Below are positions 1 through 8,621 of a DNA stretch of 64,000 nucleotides, piece after piece (position 1 is the first letter of the stretch; each line of letters starts with the position of its first letter). The position numbers and the translations under genes are program-made. The stretch is from a bacterium SCSIO 12741 (lineage in GTDB: Bacteria > Bacteroidota > Bacteroidia > Flavobacteriales_G > Salibacteraceae): positions 124,001-188,000 of the forward strand of contig CP073749.1 of assembly GCA_024398055.1 (NCBI GenBank), given 5' to 3'. A model generated the notes under the pieces. That model was not told the origin of the DNA and did not search any database. It saw only the letters and a program-made list of their open reading frames with translations.

Positions 1-313
1 TTTTTTGGGTCCCCAATAATTCTCGAGCAAGGATCACGGGCATATCCTTTTGCCCCAGATGAACTCCATCTGCGTCTATGGCCAAAGCAATATCGATTCT
101 ATCATTAATAATCAGCGGGGTGTCATGCTTTGTACAAAGGCTTTTCGCCGCCACTGCACGTTCATAAAATCGTTTCGTATTCAGGGTCTTTTCTCTTAAC
201 TGAACGATACTTACTCCACCTTTTAGACTGGCTTCCAGAACCTGGAAAAAGAGCTCGTCGTTGGTGATGCGCTCGTCCGTCACAAACATCAAAGAACAGT
301 CTGCCTTTTTCAC
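1..313 (-). CDS. thiE: Thiamine phosphate synthase, N-terminal part (runs off left edge)
   Basis: ThiE joins HMP-pyrophosphate to thiazole phosphate to give thiamine phosphate in the cytoplasm. About 104 codons are visible. I read a GTG start at 313 because the opening residues VKKADCSLMFVTDE match the usual ThiE N-terminus, and GTG overlaps the thiM stop as GTGA, a translational-coupling arrangement. Family landmarks seen are SIVQLREK (pyrophosphate/phosphate-binding region), INDRIDIALAIDADGVHLGQ and DMPVILARELLG. The C-terminal half lies beyond base 1. It is the second gene of the riboswitch-controlled thiM-thiE operon. The assignment is firm; only completeness is unknown. Confidence 0.93.
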   Translation of the reverse strand, partial: MKKADCSLMFVTDERITNDELFFQVLEASLKGGVSIVQLREKTLNTKRFYERAVAAKSLCTKHDTPLIINDRIDIALAIDADGVHLGQKDMPVILARELLGTQK

Positions 314-1083
314 TTTTCTTCAAGCAATTGATGCAGAGCGTCGATAAAATTCATTTGGAAGCTTCCTGGACCCTGGGCAGTTTCTTCTGCCTTCTCGCCT
401 GCTTTGCCCATAATTTCCATAGCTTGGTGAGCCGCCGAATGATAATCTGGGTTAACCGCAACACAAGCCCCAATAATACTGGTAGCTGTACATCCCATTC
501 CGGTTACTTTGGCCATCAGGGGACTTCCGCTGGTTACTTTGTCCAATCGTTCGTTTGTTACTATAAAATCAGTTGCCCCACTAATCACAATAGTATTGTT
601 GAGTTGCCTGGAAAGCTCTTTAGCAGCCTCCAAAGCATTTTCTGAACTTGTGGTACTGTCCACTCCTTTGGTGCTATTGCTGAGTTGGGCCAAGGCCATA
701 ATCTCTGAAGCATTTCCCCTTATCACTGTCGGTTTGTAGGTTTCCATAATCTTCAAAGCCGTTTCGGTTCTGTATTTCGAAGCGCCCACACCTACCGGGT
801 CAAAAACGATGGGTTTGTTCAGCTCATTGGCTTTTTTCATCGCCTTTTCCATGGCTTCCACCCATTTGGGACTCAAGGTCCCCATGTTGATCACCAAGGA
901 CGATGAAATAGAGGTAATGTCTTCCACTTCTTCAATGGCATGAGCCATTACCGGTGATGCCCCTGCAGCAAGTAATGCATTGGCCGTGTTGTTCATCACT
1001 ACATAATTGGTGATGTTGTGAACCAAAGGTGATTGTTCACGTAATTCTTTCAATATTCCGCTGAATTGTTCTTTTTCAGGCAT
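310..1083 (-). CDS. thiM: Hydroxyethylthiazole kinase ThiM
   Basis: ThiM phosphorylates 4-methyl-5-(2-hydroxyethyl)thiazole, a salvage step that feeds ThiE. The 257-residue protein has the normal family length. It shows the thiazole-binding N-terminal region (PLVHNITNYVVMNNTANALL, A-G-A-S-P-V-M), the DPVGVGAS segment, and near residue 195 the VTGMGCTATS motif with the catalytic cysteine. ATG at 1083 is the natural start, 28 bases after a riboswitch-linked terminator. It is followed by thiE with a 4-base overlap, so the operon is built for thiazole salvage. No other thi biosynthesis genes are visible inside the window. Confidence 0.96.
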   Translation of the reverse strand: MPEKEQFSGILKELREQSPLVHNITNYVVMNNTANALLAAGASPVMAHAIEEVEDITSISSSLVINMGTLSPKWVEAMEKAMKKANELNKPIVFDPVGVGASKYRTETALKIMETYKPTVIRGNASEIMALAQLSNSTKGVDSTTSSENALEAAKELSRQLNNTIVISGATDFIVTNERLDKVTSGSPLMAKVTGMGCTATSIIGACVAVNPDYHSAAHQAMEIMGKAGEKAEETAQGPGSFQMNFIDALHQLLEEK

Positions 1084-1110
1084 TGTCTATAGCGTTAAAT
1101 TTTGAGCAAT

Positions 1111-1144
1111 AAAAAAGCCACAATCACAACCGTGAGAGTGGCTC
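1111..1144 (-). terminator. Intrinsic terminator between TPP riboswitch and thiM (attenuator)
   Basis: On the minus strand GAGCCAC pairs with GTGGC(TTTTTT); an inner TCAC/GTGA stem closes on a GGTT loop, and a run of six T follows. It lies just after the riboswitch aptamer and before the thiM ATG, which is the expected place for a transcription-attenuation expression platform. The pairing is visible directly; the ligand-dependent switch is inferred. Confidence 0.8.
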
Positions 1145-1171
1145 ATATATCTATGTATCCAATGATTTTCA

Positions 1172-1248
1172 ATCCTCGTTTCCCTCCGCTGTCATTAAAC
1201 ATCTCAGGTTCATAGGGTATAATCTCAGCCTTTAAGGGGCACCCCTAA
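1172..1248 (-). promoter_or_regulatory. TPP riboswitch (THI element)
   Basis: Read on the minus strand, the conserved THI-box parts occur in order: GGGGTGCC, GGCTGAGAT, ACCC, GAACCTGA, then a TAATGACAGCGGAGGGAA segment. These match the aptamer core that binds thiamine pyrophosphate. It sits upstream of thiM-thiE and is followed by an intrinsic terminator, so high TPP probably stops transcription before thiM. The predicted transcription start from the promoter at 1257-1289 coincides with the aptamer's 5' end. Confidence 0.95.
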
Positions 1249-1256
1249 CGATTGGG

Positions 1257-1289
1257 TAAAGTTACTTTTTTGTCTCGGGTAAATGCCAA
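1257..1289 (-). promoter_or_regulatory. Candidate Bacteroidota promoter for thiM-thiE
   Basis: On the minus strand TTG (1289-1287) is followed after 22 bases by TAACTTTA (1264-1257), close to the Flavobacterium TTG-N17-23-TANNTTTG consensus. The start point expected about 7 bases downstream falls at the first base of the TPP aptamer. The motif is seen; promoter activity is inferred. Confidence 0.5.
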
Positions 1290-1350
1290 CTATGCGGAAA
1301 AGAGTTTTGAGCAAGGGATAACGGTAAATGGATCGTTAAGATCTATGGAC

Positions 1351-2583
1351 TTATTCTGCCCAATTGATTTTATGGGTTTGGTTGAGGTAAATGATCCCGT
1401 CAAAAGCTTTACCGAGTTCTTTGGTTTCTGTTTCCTCATCCCTGATTACCGCCCCTGCACCACTCATGGTTGTCAGGTTGGAATTCAGGAATTCTATAAG
1501 TGTCGAATCTTCTCTTGCCTGGCGGATATTTAAAAAGGCATTGGGTTTACCAAAGTCTTTCAAACAAGCCGTAAAGGAGTCTTCTACCACACTTTCATGA
1601 CCAAAAGCAATGAGTTTGCCGTCGTGTGAAAACGCCATATACTCGCCGGTTCCAAAATCTGTAGCCAGGTTAAAATAGGCATCGCCATACATCTTTCTCA
1701 ATTGGTGCCCCGCCACATCTACCGATCCGTTGTCCACCCAATCTCCTACATGAGCATTGTGCGCCCAGTAAAGGGCTTTGGATTCGGTACCGTGAAAATG
1801 TAAAATCCACTCGATGTTTTCGGCGATGTACATATCTCTCATGTCATGCTTGCGCTGTTCGGCATTTTGGTGAATGGCCATAACAAATTGGCCCAGCACC
1901 AGCACATGACGATAGGCTAATTCCAGCTCTTTTTCGGAGGTTTTGCTTTTGAGGATTTCATAGTTATCTGTGAAATAGTTTTTTAGCTTCACATAAGACA
2001 CGTAATAATCGGTTTTCTCATACTCCTCCATCGGCTGCCACAGGTGTTTTTCAAACCCGTCGATCCGATAGTTGGTATCTGCTTTTTTCAGGAAATCTCT
2101 TATTCTGTTCGCGTCTGAAATCACGTATTGCATTTCGCTGCCGTACACATGGATCTTTTCCGCATGATTCTGATTGTATTCCCTCAAGCCATTCATTAAT
2201 TGATGAAACTCCTGGGTGTTGTATCTCCAGGTAGAATTGTGCTCTTTCAAAATGGTTTTTAAATCATCTCTACGCCCCTGGATGTAGTCATTTAAGTATT
2301 GCCCTTCACCAAAACCCGTTTCAAGGATCAAAATTTTAAATCCATGATTCTGGGACAAGTAGGTCATCAAATCCTTGGTCAGCAAAGTGAATTCAGCCGT
2401 TCCGTGAGTATCTTCCCCATACCCCACTATGCGCACGTCTTTCAAACTACTGTCGAAAAAGGAGAATGAACTTGCCTTGAGGCTATCAAAACCGGTGATG
2501 TATTTTTCCAATTGAGCATTGCATTGAGCAAGAGCTGCAACTGCAAATAGTCCAGCAAATAGGGTCGTTAGTATGTATTTCAT
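1351..2583 (-). CDS. Erythromycin esterase-like hydrolase, secreted
   Basis: This is a member of the erythromycin esterase family (Ere-like, Pfam PF05139). ATG 2583 is chosen over a TTG four codons earlier because it begins a clean signal peptide (MKYILTTLFAGLFAVAALAQ). Family signatures are GYGEDTHGTAEF (His60 from this start), LILETGFGEG, and ALYWAHNAHVGDW further on. The protein is about 410 residues, normal for the family. Ere enzymes open macrolide lactones, but most chromosomal homologues have unknown substrates, and the predicted export suggests a periplasmic or secreted role. It stands alone between the thi operon and a flippase gene. A resistance role is not shown by the sequence. 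Confidence 0.85.
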   Translation of the reverse strand: MKYILTTLFAGLFAVAALAQCNAQLEKYITGFDSLKASSFSFFDSSLKDVRIVGYGEDTHGTAEFTLLTKDLMTYLSQNHGFKILILETGFGEGQYLNDYIQGRRDDLKTILKEHNSTWRYNTQEFHQLMNGLREYNQNHAEKIHVYGSEMQYVISDANRIRDFLKKADTNYRIDGFEKHLWQPMEEYEKTDYYVSYVKLKNYFTDNYEILKSKTSEKELELAYRHVLVLGQFVMAIHQNAEQRKHDMRDMYIAENIEWILHFHGTESKALYWAHNAHVGDWVDNGSVDVAGHQLRKMYGDAYFNLATDFGTGEYMAFSHDGKLIAFGHESVVEDSFTACLKDFGKPNAFLNIRQAREDSTLIEFLNSNLTTMSGAGAVIRDEETETKELGKAFDGIIYLNQTHKINWAE

Positions 2584-2678
2584 CGGTTTTGTCAATCTAT
2601 TTGGATTGGGCCTTCAAGATAGGGATATTGAGTTTGAGAGCGGGGAAAGCAAGTGCCTGAGCTGAGGGCGAAACTCCT

Positions 2679-3947
2679 TTATCTAGGATTCAACCGATTC
2701 TCATAGCGACGTACCGCGTACCAAATAATCAGTCCGTAGATGATGTAGGCTACTGATTCAAAGGCGGTCAACCAAGGAATAAAGCGGTTGATATCTTGCA
2801 TGTTGAGCAGATAGAGCACGAGCATGAGAATGAAGTAAAGAATGGGAAACAGGGTAGCCAGCTTCATTTCTTTCAAGGCCGCCAAGATGGTGGAAAGCGG
2901 AGATACGGCAAATTGAATGGCATAGCTTATCACCAAAATGCGAGCAAATTGACCCGATGGTTCCCAAATATCTCCCAGGATTGTCTTGAACAACCAAGGT
3001 CCTAAAAAGGCAACGACGAGTGCCACCAGAAGTCCGCCTCCGGCTAAGAGAAGAAACAGCTTTCTAAACTCGGAGTAAAAGCTTTCGTTGTCCTGTTTTT
3101 TCTCGGCAATACGTTGAAAATAAACCTGAGCAAAGGCAGTAGCAATCATGGATAGTGGGCCTAACAGCAGCTGACGGGCGTAGTTGTAATACCCTACCTC
3201 ATCTTGCGAAAAGGTGTGGGAAATGTAGAACACCATCATGTGCGGAGCCAAGGTGTTGAGCAAAGCTGGCAAGGAGTTGAGCAACGGAAACTCCCTAAAC
3301 TCATGAGCCATCCTTCTAACGGCTCTCCAACTGATTCCTTTGAGGTCCCAATTTTCTAATCGGGCCTGGTAGATGGAGAATCCGGTAAGCAAAACCCATC
3401 CTGCAATGTACCCATAGATCAATCCACTGCGAACGGCCAAAAAACCGAGTACCAGTGAGACACCTGCTAAGGACCAGGTTTGAACCACTTTATTGACAGC
3501 AGCTCTTTTGAAAGCCTTTTTACGGGTCAGCCAATAGCTAAAAGGATTGTAGATACCTGCAACAAAACAGATACCGGGAACGACCAATACCCAATAGGGA
3601 TTTTGCAACTGAAGATAGGCGCCAATTTGAGGCCAAAATATCCAGGCTACAATTCCCAACAAAACGGAATAAACCAGAGTAAACAGCATCGAGGCAACCG
3701 AAATGGCCTTACCCGCCCGATCACTTTTAGGGAGAACCAGGGCCAGCTCATAACGCCCACTGATCATCACTGCGCAAACCGAAACCATGGACATCACTAC
3801 CCCAAATTCACCAAACTCTTCGGGTAAAAACAACCGAGCCAGCAACAGGGAGGCCAGAAATGGAGCCACCTGGGCCAGAAAGGTTCCTGAAAACAAAGTC
3901 AGGAAGTTTTTTACCAGTTCGGATTGTTGTGACCAGATTTTGCGCAT
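2679..3947 (-). CDS. Polysaccharide flippase-like membrane protein (MOP/Wzx family)
   Basis: A roughly 422-residue polytopic inner-membrane protein with about 12 hydrophobic segments. It begins with FLTLFSGTFLAQVAPFLASL and has the RYELALVLPKS segment typical of Wzx/RfbX-type polysaccharide translocases of the MOP superfamily. Its likely job is to flip lipid-linked oligosaccharide across the inner membrane. ATG 3947 is preferred to a GTG two codons upstream. It lies more than 30 kb from the main polysaccharide region, next to an acyltransferase 3 gene on the same strand. Whether it serves that distant locus cannot be told from sequence. Confidence 0.8.
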   Translation of the reverse strand: MRKIWSQQSELVKNFLTLFSGTFLAQVAPFLASLLLARLFLPEEFGEFGVVMSMVSVCAVMISGRYELALVLPKSDRAGKAISVASMLFTLVYSVLLGIVAWIFWPQIGAYLQLQNPYWVLVVPGICFVAGIYNPFSYWLTRKKAFKRAAVNKVVQTWSLAGVSLVLGFLAVRSGLIYGYIAGWVLLTGFSIYQARLENWDLKGISWRAVRRMAHEFREFPLLNSLPALLNTLAPHMMVFYISHTFSQDEVGYYNYARQLLLGPLSMIATAFAQVYFQRIAEKKQDNESFYSEFRKLFLLLAGGGLLVALVVAFLGPWLFKTILGDIWEPSGQFARILVISYAIQFAVSPLSTILAALKEMKLATLFPILYFILMLVLYLLNMQDINRFIPWLTAFESVAYIIYGLIIWYAVRRYENRLNPR

Positions 3948-4064
3948 AAACACCGCAAATGTATACGGAATGAGAGTTAGGTATCGAGAGTCGAGTCAGG
4001 AGTTATTAAGGATTGGAATTTGAAGGAATCCGCCACGACAGACCCTTCTTAGCTCGGGTTCATG

Positions 4065-5222
4065 CTACCCTTTTCGAGGGTATTTCCTTCCATTTAGAAA
4101 CTTGCCAATGAAAGTAGATCGAACGAGGTAGTGGTAACTAATCCAACAGATTATGCTGCTGGCCCCAACCACAATCAACAGTTTGATTACTGCCGGAATA
4201 GGCCAATCCACCATTAACCCTGGAAAAAAGGCTACGAAGGAAAGGTGAATCAAGTAGACCCAATAAGAGGAATCGGAGATGTAGCGCATTTTATAAGAGT
4301 GCTGGCTTCCGTAACGGATAAAACATCCCATAATTCCAAAAATCAGGAGCCACACGGTGATGGCCTGAAGCACGACGTGCTGCAAAAAGGTGTAGGAATC
4401 GCGGTAGATGATGTGGACAAAAAACAGGGCAATTCCAGCAACCAAACTGATTCGGTCTCCATTCTTGAATTCATCCAATTGCTCCTTCGCCTTGAACAAC
4501 ACCCAGCCAAAGGCATAAAAGGACGAGTAATAGAATACCTCCAGGTAATTGGGAATGAACGAGGCCGTGCTGGGAACAGAGTAGGTGTCAATGGAATAGT
4601 ATACCAACCCGGTAAGAAGGCTCAAGACTACAAGGCGAACCAAGGGGCGCTTAATCACCCAAATAAAATTCCTTTTGATAAAGTCCGCGCCCCTCTTCCA
4701 TCGAATGAATAAAAACGCGAAGCCAAGGAACAATATGTTCACATGAATGAGATCGTAAAGAAACCAAAGGTGAAAGGTGTTAGTAGGCAGCAATGAACTC
4801 CAGCTCCATAAATCCTCAACCGCTTGTTGCCAGGCATCCGGAGCACCACTAAAAACCAAATCTGTATAGGTAAAAGCAAACTTGATCGAAGGCCATAAGA
4901 CGAACAAAAAGACCAAAAAAGGCAAGCCAATGCGCTGTATCCGATTCTTAATCATTCGAGCTGGTGATCGCTCGTAGAACAGCAAGGCCCCAAAAAAGCC
5001 TGCAATTAGAAAAAAGATTTGCATACGAAAAGAGTGGATTAGAGCCACAATCGCATCGAAGGTTACATGAGTCGTATTGGGATCCTTGAGCATCCAGGAA
5101 GAACCGTAATCTACCGTTCCATAGGTGATGGCTGTGTGCAAAACCAATCCCAAAAGCATCATAATGGCTCTCAAAGAATCCAGGGCATGGAGGCGTTCGG
5201 TTTTGGCGGGTGTGGTTTTCAA
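4065..5222 (-). CDS. Acyltransferase 3 family membrane protein (OpgC-like)
   Basis: This 385-residue integral membrane protein belongs to the acyltransferase 3 family. The diagnostic opening is LHALDSLRAIMMLLGLVLHT, followed by FLIAGFFGALLFYERSP with an arginine-rich segment, and later IHLSFVAFFPGLMV. About ten transmembrane helices are apparent. Relatives transfer acyl groups (acetyl, succinyl) to exported glycans, for example OpgC/MdoC. No ATG precedes the conserved region: the first in-frame start is TTG at 5222, and an upstream in-frame stop lies at about 5235. It is near the flippase gene and may modify an envelope glycan. The substrate is unknown. Confidence 0.82.
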   Translation of the reverse strand: MKTTPAKTERLHALDSLRAIMMLLGLVLHTAITYGTVDYGSSWMLKDPNTTHVTFDAIVALIHSFRMQIFFLIAGFFGALLFYERSPARMIKNRIQRIGLPFLVFLFVLWPSIKFAFTYTDLVFSGAPDAWQQAVEDLWSWSSLLPTNTFHLWFLYDLIHVNILFLGFAFLFIRWKRGADFIKRNFIWVIKRPLVRLVVLSLLTGLVYYSIDTYSVPSTASFIPNYLEVFYYSSFYAFGWVLFKAKEQLDEFKNGDRISLVAGIALFFVHIIYRDSYTFLQHVVLQAITVWLLIFGIMGCFIRYGSQHSYKMRYISDSSYWVYLIHLSFVAFFPGLMVDWPIPAVIKLLIVVGASSIICWISYHYLVRSTFIGKFLNGRKYPRKG

Positions 5223-5267
5223 GATGGGTCGAAGCTACTAAATTTCTAAACAAACAACTTGAGTGGC

Positions 5268-6206
5268 TTATCCATCAAGCAGTTTTGCTAATTGGCGTTC
5301 ATCAAGCACCTTATCGTAACGTTCCTTTATAATTTCATTGCTATTCAAATCAATTCGAACCCGCTTTACAAAATTGCTAAAATCGCTGTTCATGGAGACC
5401 AACTTATTCATAGTAAGCCAGTCTAAATTTCCTTTATGAATGGCGGGAAATTTAATCTGTGAAGCTTTAGGTTTTTCTAAGTTGAGCTCTATTACCCCAA
5501 CTCCAAAGGAGGAAGAAAGCCTAGCCAATTCATTTATAAAATCTTCGTTTTTAGAAACTTTAGCAGCCACTAAATAACTTTCGTTAGCCCAGGAAGAGTT
5601 AGAAACGGTCTGAAAGAAATTTTCTCTAAGTGTGGAAAGTTTTAATTCTTTCTTCAATTCAAAAGAGATAAACTTCACGGAAGTATTACCAACTGCCGAA
5701 CTAAGATTCAATAATTCATTATCCCACTTTCCAATAGGATAGACACAGCCAACAAGGTCAGGGTGAACCCATTCACCGTAGCTCTTTTTATCTGACTTAC
5801 TGTGATTAATCGTTTTGCAATGACAGTTTAAATGGTGGTAGGCAAAATGGGCTAAGAAAGGGTGTAAATCTTTTTCTAAAAATGACTTAGATGATTGCTT
5901 TACCGTTTCGGACCCTTTCGGTGAACCTTCTTTAGGTATAGCTATTCCATTTATTCTTGCTCCATTACTTGATTCATTTTTGAGTGCAAATCGTTTAGGT
6001 CGTTTTCCAACAGCTATAAAGTTGCTCTCTGGATCCTTATTAACCGAAACATACAATCGAGCTCCTAACGTAGCTTCTGGAGTTTTCCCTGAACTTTTCA
6101 GTTTCACGTTTAATCCCTGCTTAACGGCTAAGCTCCAAATCTCTTTACTGGACAAGGGGCGGTTGGCATGACGAAGTACTTCTTCTGCCAGTTCTTTAAA
6201 GGTCAT
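5268..6206 (-). CDS. HARE-HTH domain protein fused to a PD-(D/E)XK nuclease-like domain
   Basis: Residues 1-75 form a HARE-HTH winged helix (MTFKELAEEVL, PLSSKEIWSLAVKQGLNVK, GKTPEATLGARLYV, RPKRFAL), as found in RNA polymerase delta, ASXL and some restriction proteins. After a serine/lysine-rich linker (80-110), residues 112-235 carry HPDL (Pro149-Asp150) and, 33 residues on, FELK (Glu183-x-Lys185), a literal PD-X32-ExK arrangement like that of restriction-endonuclease-fold nucleases. It resembles the uncharacterised COG2958 group. No methyltransferase, specificity or helicase gene adjoins it, so this is not a standard R-M operon. A role in cleaving or sensing (modified) DNA is inferred. ATG 6206 is the start; the neighbour dpp gene is divergent. 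Confidence 0.72.
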   Translation of the reverse strand: MTFKELAEEVLRHANRPLSSKEIWSLAVKQGLNVKLKSSGKTPEATLGARLYVSVNKDPESNFIAVGKRPKRFALKNESSNGARINGIAIPKEGSPKGSETVKQSSKSFLEKDLHPFLAHFAYHHLNCHCKTINHSKSDKKSYGEWVHPDLVGCVYPIGKWDNELLNLSSAVGNTSVKFISFELKKELKLSTLRENFFQTVSNSSWANESYLVAAKVSKNEDFINELARLSSSFGVGVIELNLEKPKASQIKFPAIHKGNLDWLTMNKLVSMNSDFSNFVKRVRIDLNSNEIIKERYDKVLDERQLAKLLDG

Positions 6207-6339
6207 ATTGAGAATTTATTAAGGTTAATTCCAAAACCAATATAGCTATTTCCCAGGGAGTCTGTTTTTAAGCACGGAATCACTTCCCACTACTCTACCG
6301 TCTAAAAAATGACTTTTCCCTCTTCCCATTGGTGTAATA

Positions 6340-6373
6340 TTTGTTTCAAACCGCCTGCAATTCTTTACTTTCG
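6340..6373 (+). promoter_or_regulatory. Candidate promoter of dipeptidyl peptidase gene
   Basis: TTTG (6340-6343) is followed after 22 bases by TACTTTCG (6366-6373), one base away from TANNTTTG, in the divergent spacer between the HARE-HTH gene and the peptidase gene. The expected start gives a leader of roughly 15 bases. Activity is inferred. Confidence 0.4.
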
Positions 6374-6394
6374 GCGCATAAAATCGAAACTTCT

Positions 6395-8563
6395 ATGAAA
6401 TCTATCTGGTTCGCCTTATCCCTGATCCTGGTTGGTTCGCTTACAGCCCAGGATAAAAAAGACCTTGATCTCAAGAGCATTTGGGGCAGTCCTATGTTCC
6501 GCCCTGATTATGTATCTGGTTTGAGATCGATGAACGACGGTGTACACTACACAACTCTCAATAATGACCGTGGAGGATTACAAACGATTGTACAGTATTC
6601 CTACGAAAAGCAAAACGAGGAAAAAATATTGGTTCGAACGGCTGATCTGGAATCAACTAAAGGTCCATTTCGCATTGATGGATACCAATTTTCTGCCGAT
6701 GAAAAGCTGATGTTGCTCTCTACGGAAACGGAACGCATCTACCGTCATTCTACCCGGGAAGCGAACTTCATTTACGATTTAGAAAAAAAGACCCTTACCC
6801 GGTTGTCGGAAGGAAAGCAACGCTATGCCACGTTTTCACCGGACGGAAGTAAGGTGGCTTTTGTACGCGACAACAACCTTTTTGTAAAGGATTTGAAAAG
6901 CGGAGAAGAATCTCAGTTGACCCAGGAAGGGGAAATGAATAAAATCATCTACGGTGCTACGGACTGGGTGTATGAAGAGGAATTTGCTTTTGACAAGGCC
7001 TTTTTCTGGTCGCCAGGTGGAAGCAAAATCGCTTTTTACCGGTTCGACGAAACCTTGGTACCTGAGTTTAACATGCCAATGTACAAAGCGGAATTGTATC
7101 CTCAGGACTACCGATTCAAGTACCCTAAGGCGGGTGAAGCTAACTCGGTGGTACGTGTAGCCATCTACGACGTAAACACCAAAAACCTAACTCGTGCTCA
7201 GGTACGTGATTACTACATTCCTCGCGTGAAGTGGTCAGCTACGGATGAGTATTTGACGGTAACCGGAATGAACCGCCACCAATCGGAGTTGAATCTGTAC
7301 GAAGTGAACAGTTCAACCGGTGAGGCTCGTGCCATGATCCAGGAGCAAAGCGAAACCTACATTGATATTCATGACAACCTAACCTTTTTGGAAGGCAACA
7401 AAGGATTTATCTGGACCAGCGAAAAGAGTGGTTACAACCACTTGTACTTCTACAGCAAAGGAGGCAGCAAAGAAACCCAAATAACTCAGGGTGACTGGGA
7501 AGTAACCAAGGTGTATGGGTTTGATGAAAAATCAGGATACATCTACTTCCAGGCAGCTAAAGAAAATCCAATGGAAAGAGAAGTATACCGCATCAAGGTA
7601 AAGGGCTCCGGATTGGAAAAACTATCGAAAAACAAGGGAAACAACGATGCCAGCTTTAGCACCGGTTTCAAATACTTCATCAACTACCACTCTACGGCCA
7701 ACACCCCTTACGTTATCGATTTGCAAAAGTCCGATGGTTCGGTTGTACGCAATTTGGTGGATAACCAAAAATTGAAAGATCTATTGGCCAACTACAATTT
7801 GAGTCCCAAGGAATTCTTCTCTTTTGAGACCAGCGAAAAAGTAACCCTGAATGGCTGGATGATCAAGCCACCGAACTTCGATGCCAGCAAAAAGTATCCG
7901 GTATTGATGTACGTATACGGTGGTCCTGGATCCCAAACTGTGCAAGATAGCTGGGGCGGAAGCAACTTTTTGTGGTACCAGATGATGGCCCAGAAAGGAT
8001 ATTTGATTGTATCGGTAGATAACCGTGGAACGGGTGCTCGTGGACAGGATTTCAAGAAAATGACCTACCTCCAGTTAGGTAAATACGAAACCATGGATCA
8101 AATTGAAGCCGCTAAGTACTTGCAAAATCAGCCTTATGTACAGGCAGATCGCATCGGAATTTGGGGATGGAGCTACGGTGGATATATGTCTTCACTTTGT
8201 CTTTTTAAAGGATCCGATATTTTTAAAATGGCCATGGCAGTTGCTCCGGTAACGAACTGGAAATTCTACGACACCATTTACACTGAGCGCTACATGCGTA
8301 CGCCGGAAGAGAATTCAGGATATGAAGAGAACTCACCGATCAGTCACGTCAAAAAACTGAAAGGCAAATACTTATTGATTCACGGTACGGCAGATGACAA
8401 CGTTCATTTCCAAAACTCCGTGGAGATGGTGAGCGCCCTTCAAAAAGAAAACAAGCAATTTGACCTGATGATTTATCCGGACAAAAATCACGGAATCTAC
8501 GGTGGTAAAACGAGGCTACACCTCTTCACGCTGTTAACGGATTACGTAGAGCGCAACCTCTAA
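6395..8563 (+). CDS. Dipeptidyl peptidase IV family serine peptidase (S9B)
   Basis: A secreted or periplasmic prolyl dipeptidyl peptidase of about 722 residues that removes X-Pro/X-Ala dipeptides from peptide N-termini. ATG 6395 is chosen, 18 codons inside the longest frame, because it starts a signal peptide (MKSIWFALSLILVGSLTAQ). The N-terminal DPPIV beta-propeller includes DWVYEEEFAF, the double-Glu motif that binds the free amino end of substrates. The catalytic alpha/beta-hydrolase domain has Ser593 in GWSYGGYMS, Asp667/668 in HGTADDNVHF and His699 in DKNHGIYGG. The POT peptide transporter gene follows 58 bases downstream, so the two likely form a peptide-feeding unit. Confidence 0.95.
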   Translation: MKSIWFALSLILVGSLTAQDKKDLDLKSIWGSPMFRPDYVSGLRSMNDGVHYTTLNNDRGGLQTIVQYSYEKQNEEKILVRTADLESTKGPFRIDGYQFSADEKLMLLSTETERIYRHSTREANFIYDLEKKTLTRLSEGKQRYATFSPDGSKVAFVRDNNLFVKDLKSGEESQLTQEGEMNKIIYGATDWVYEEEFAFDKAFFWSPGGSKIAFYRFDETLVPEFNMPMYKAELYPQDYRFKYPKAGEANSVVRVAIYDVNTKNLTRAQVRDYYIPRVKWSATDEYLTVTGMNRHQSELNLYEVNSSTGEARAMIQEQSETYIDIHDNLTFLEGNKGFIWTSEKSGYNHLYFYSKGGSKETQITQGDWEVTKVYGFDEKSGYIYFQAAKENPMEREVYRIKVKGSGLEKLSKNKGNNDASFSTGFKYFINYHSTANTPYVIDLQKSDGSVVRNLVDNQKLKDLLANYNLSPKEFFSFETSEKVTLNGWMIKPPNFDASKKYPVLMYVYGGPGSQTVQDSWGGSNFLWYQMMAQKGYLIVSVDNRGTGARGQDFKKMTYLQLGKYETMDQIEAAKYLQNQPYVQADRIGIWGWSYGGYMSSLCLFKGSDIFKMAMAVAPVTNWKFYDTIYTERYMRTPEENSGYEENSPISHVKKLKGKYLLIHGTADDNVHFQNSVEMVSALQKENKQFDLMIYPDKNHGIYGGKTRLHLFTLLTDYVERNL

Positions 8564-8621
8564 TCATATCCAAATTATCTTATATTCGTCGATTACTTTT
8601 CGCAACTGAAATCAAATAAGT

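Noticed and set aside
1351-2583. Antibiotic-resistance gene call
   Set aside because: Family membership alone does not show macrolide hydrolysis, and there is no mobile element or resistance context.
4245-4712. Plus-strand open frame of about 155 codons
   Set aside because: Antisense to the acyltransferase 3 gene, which has clear family motifs.
5268-6206. Part of a restriction-modification operon
   Set aside because: Neither side carries a methyltransferase, specificity subunit or helicase; the neighbours are an acyltransferase and a peptidase.
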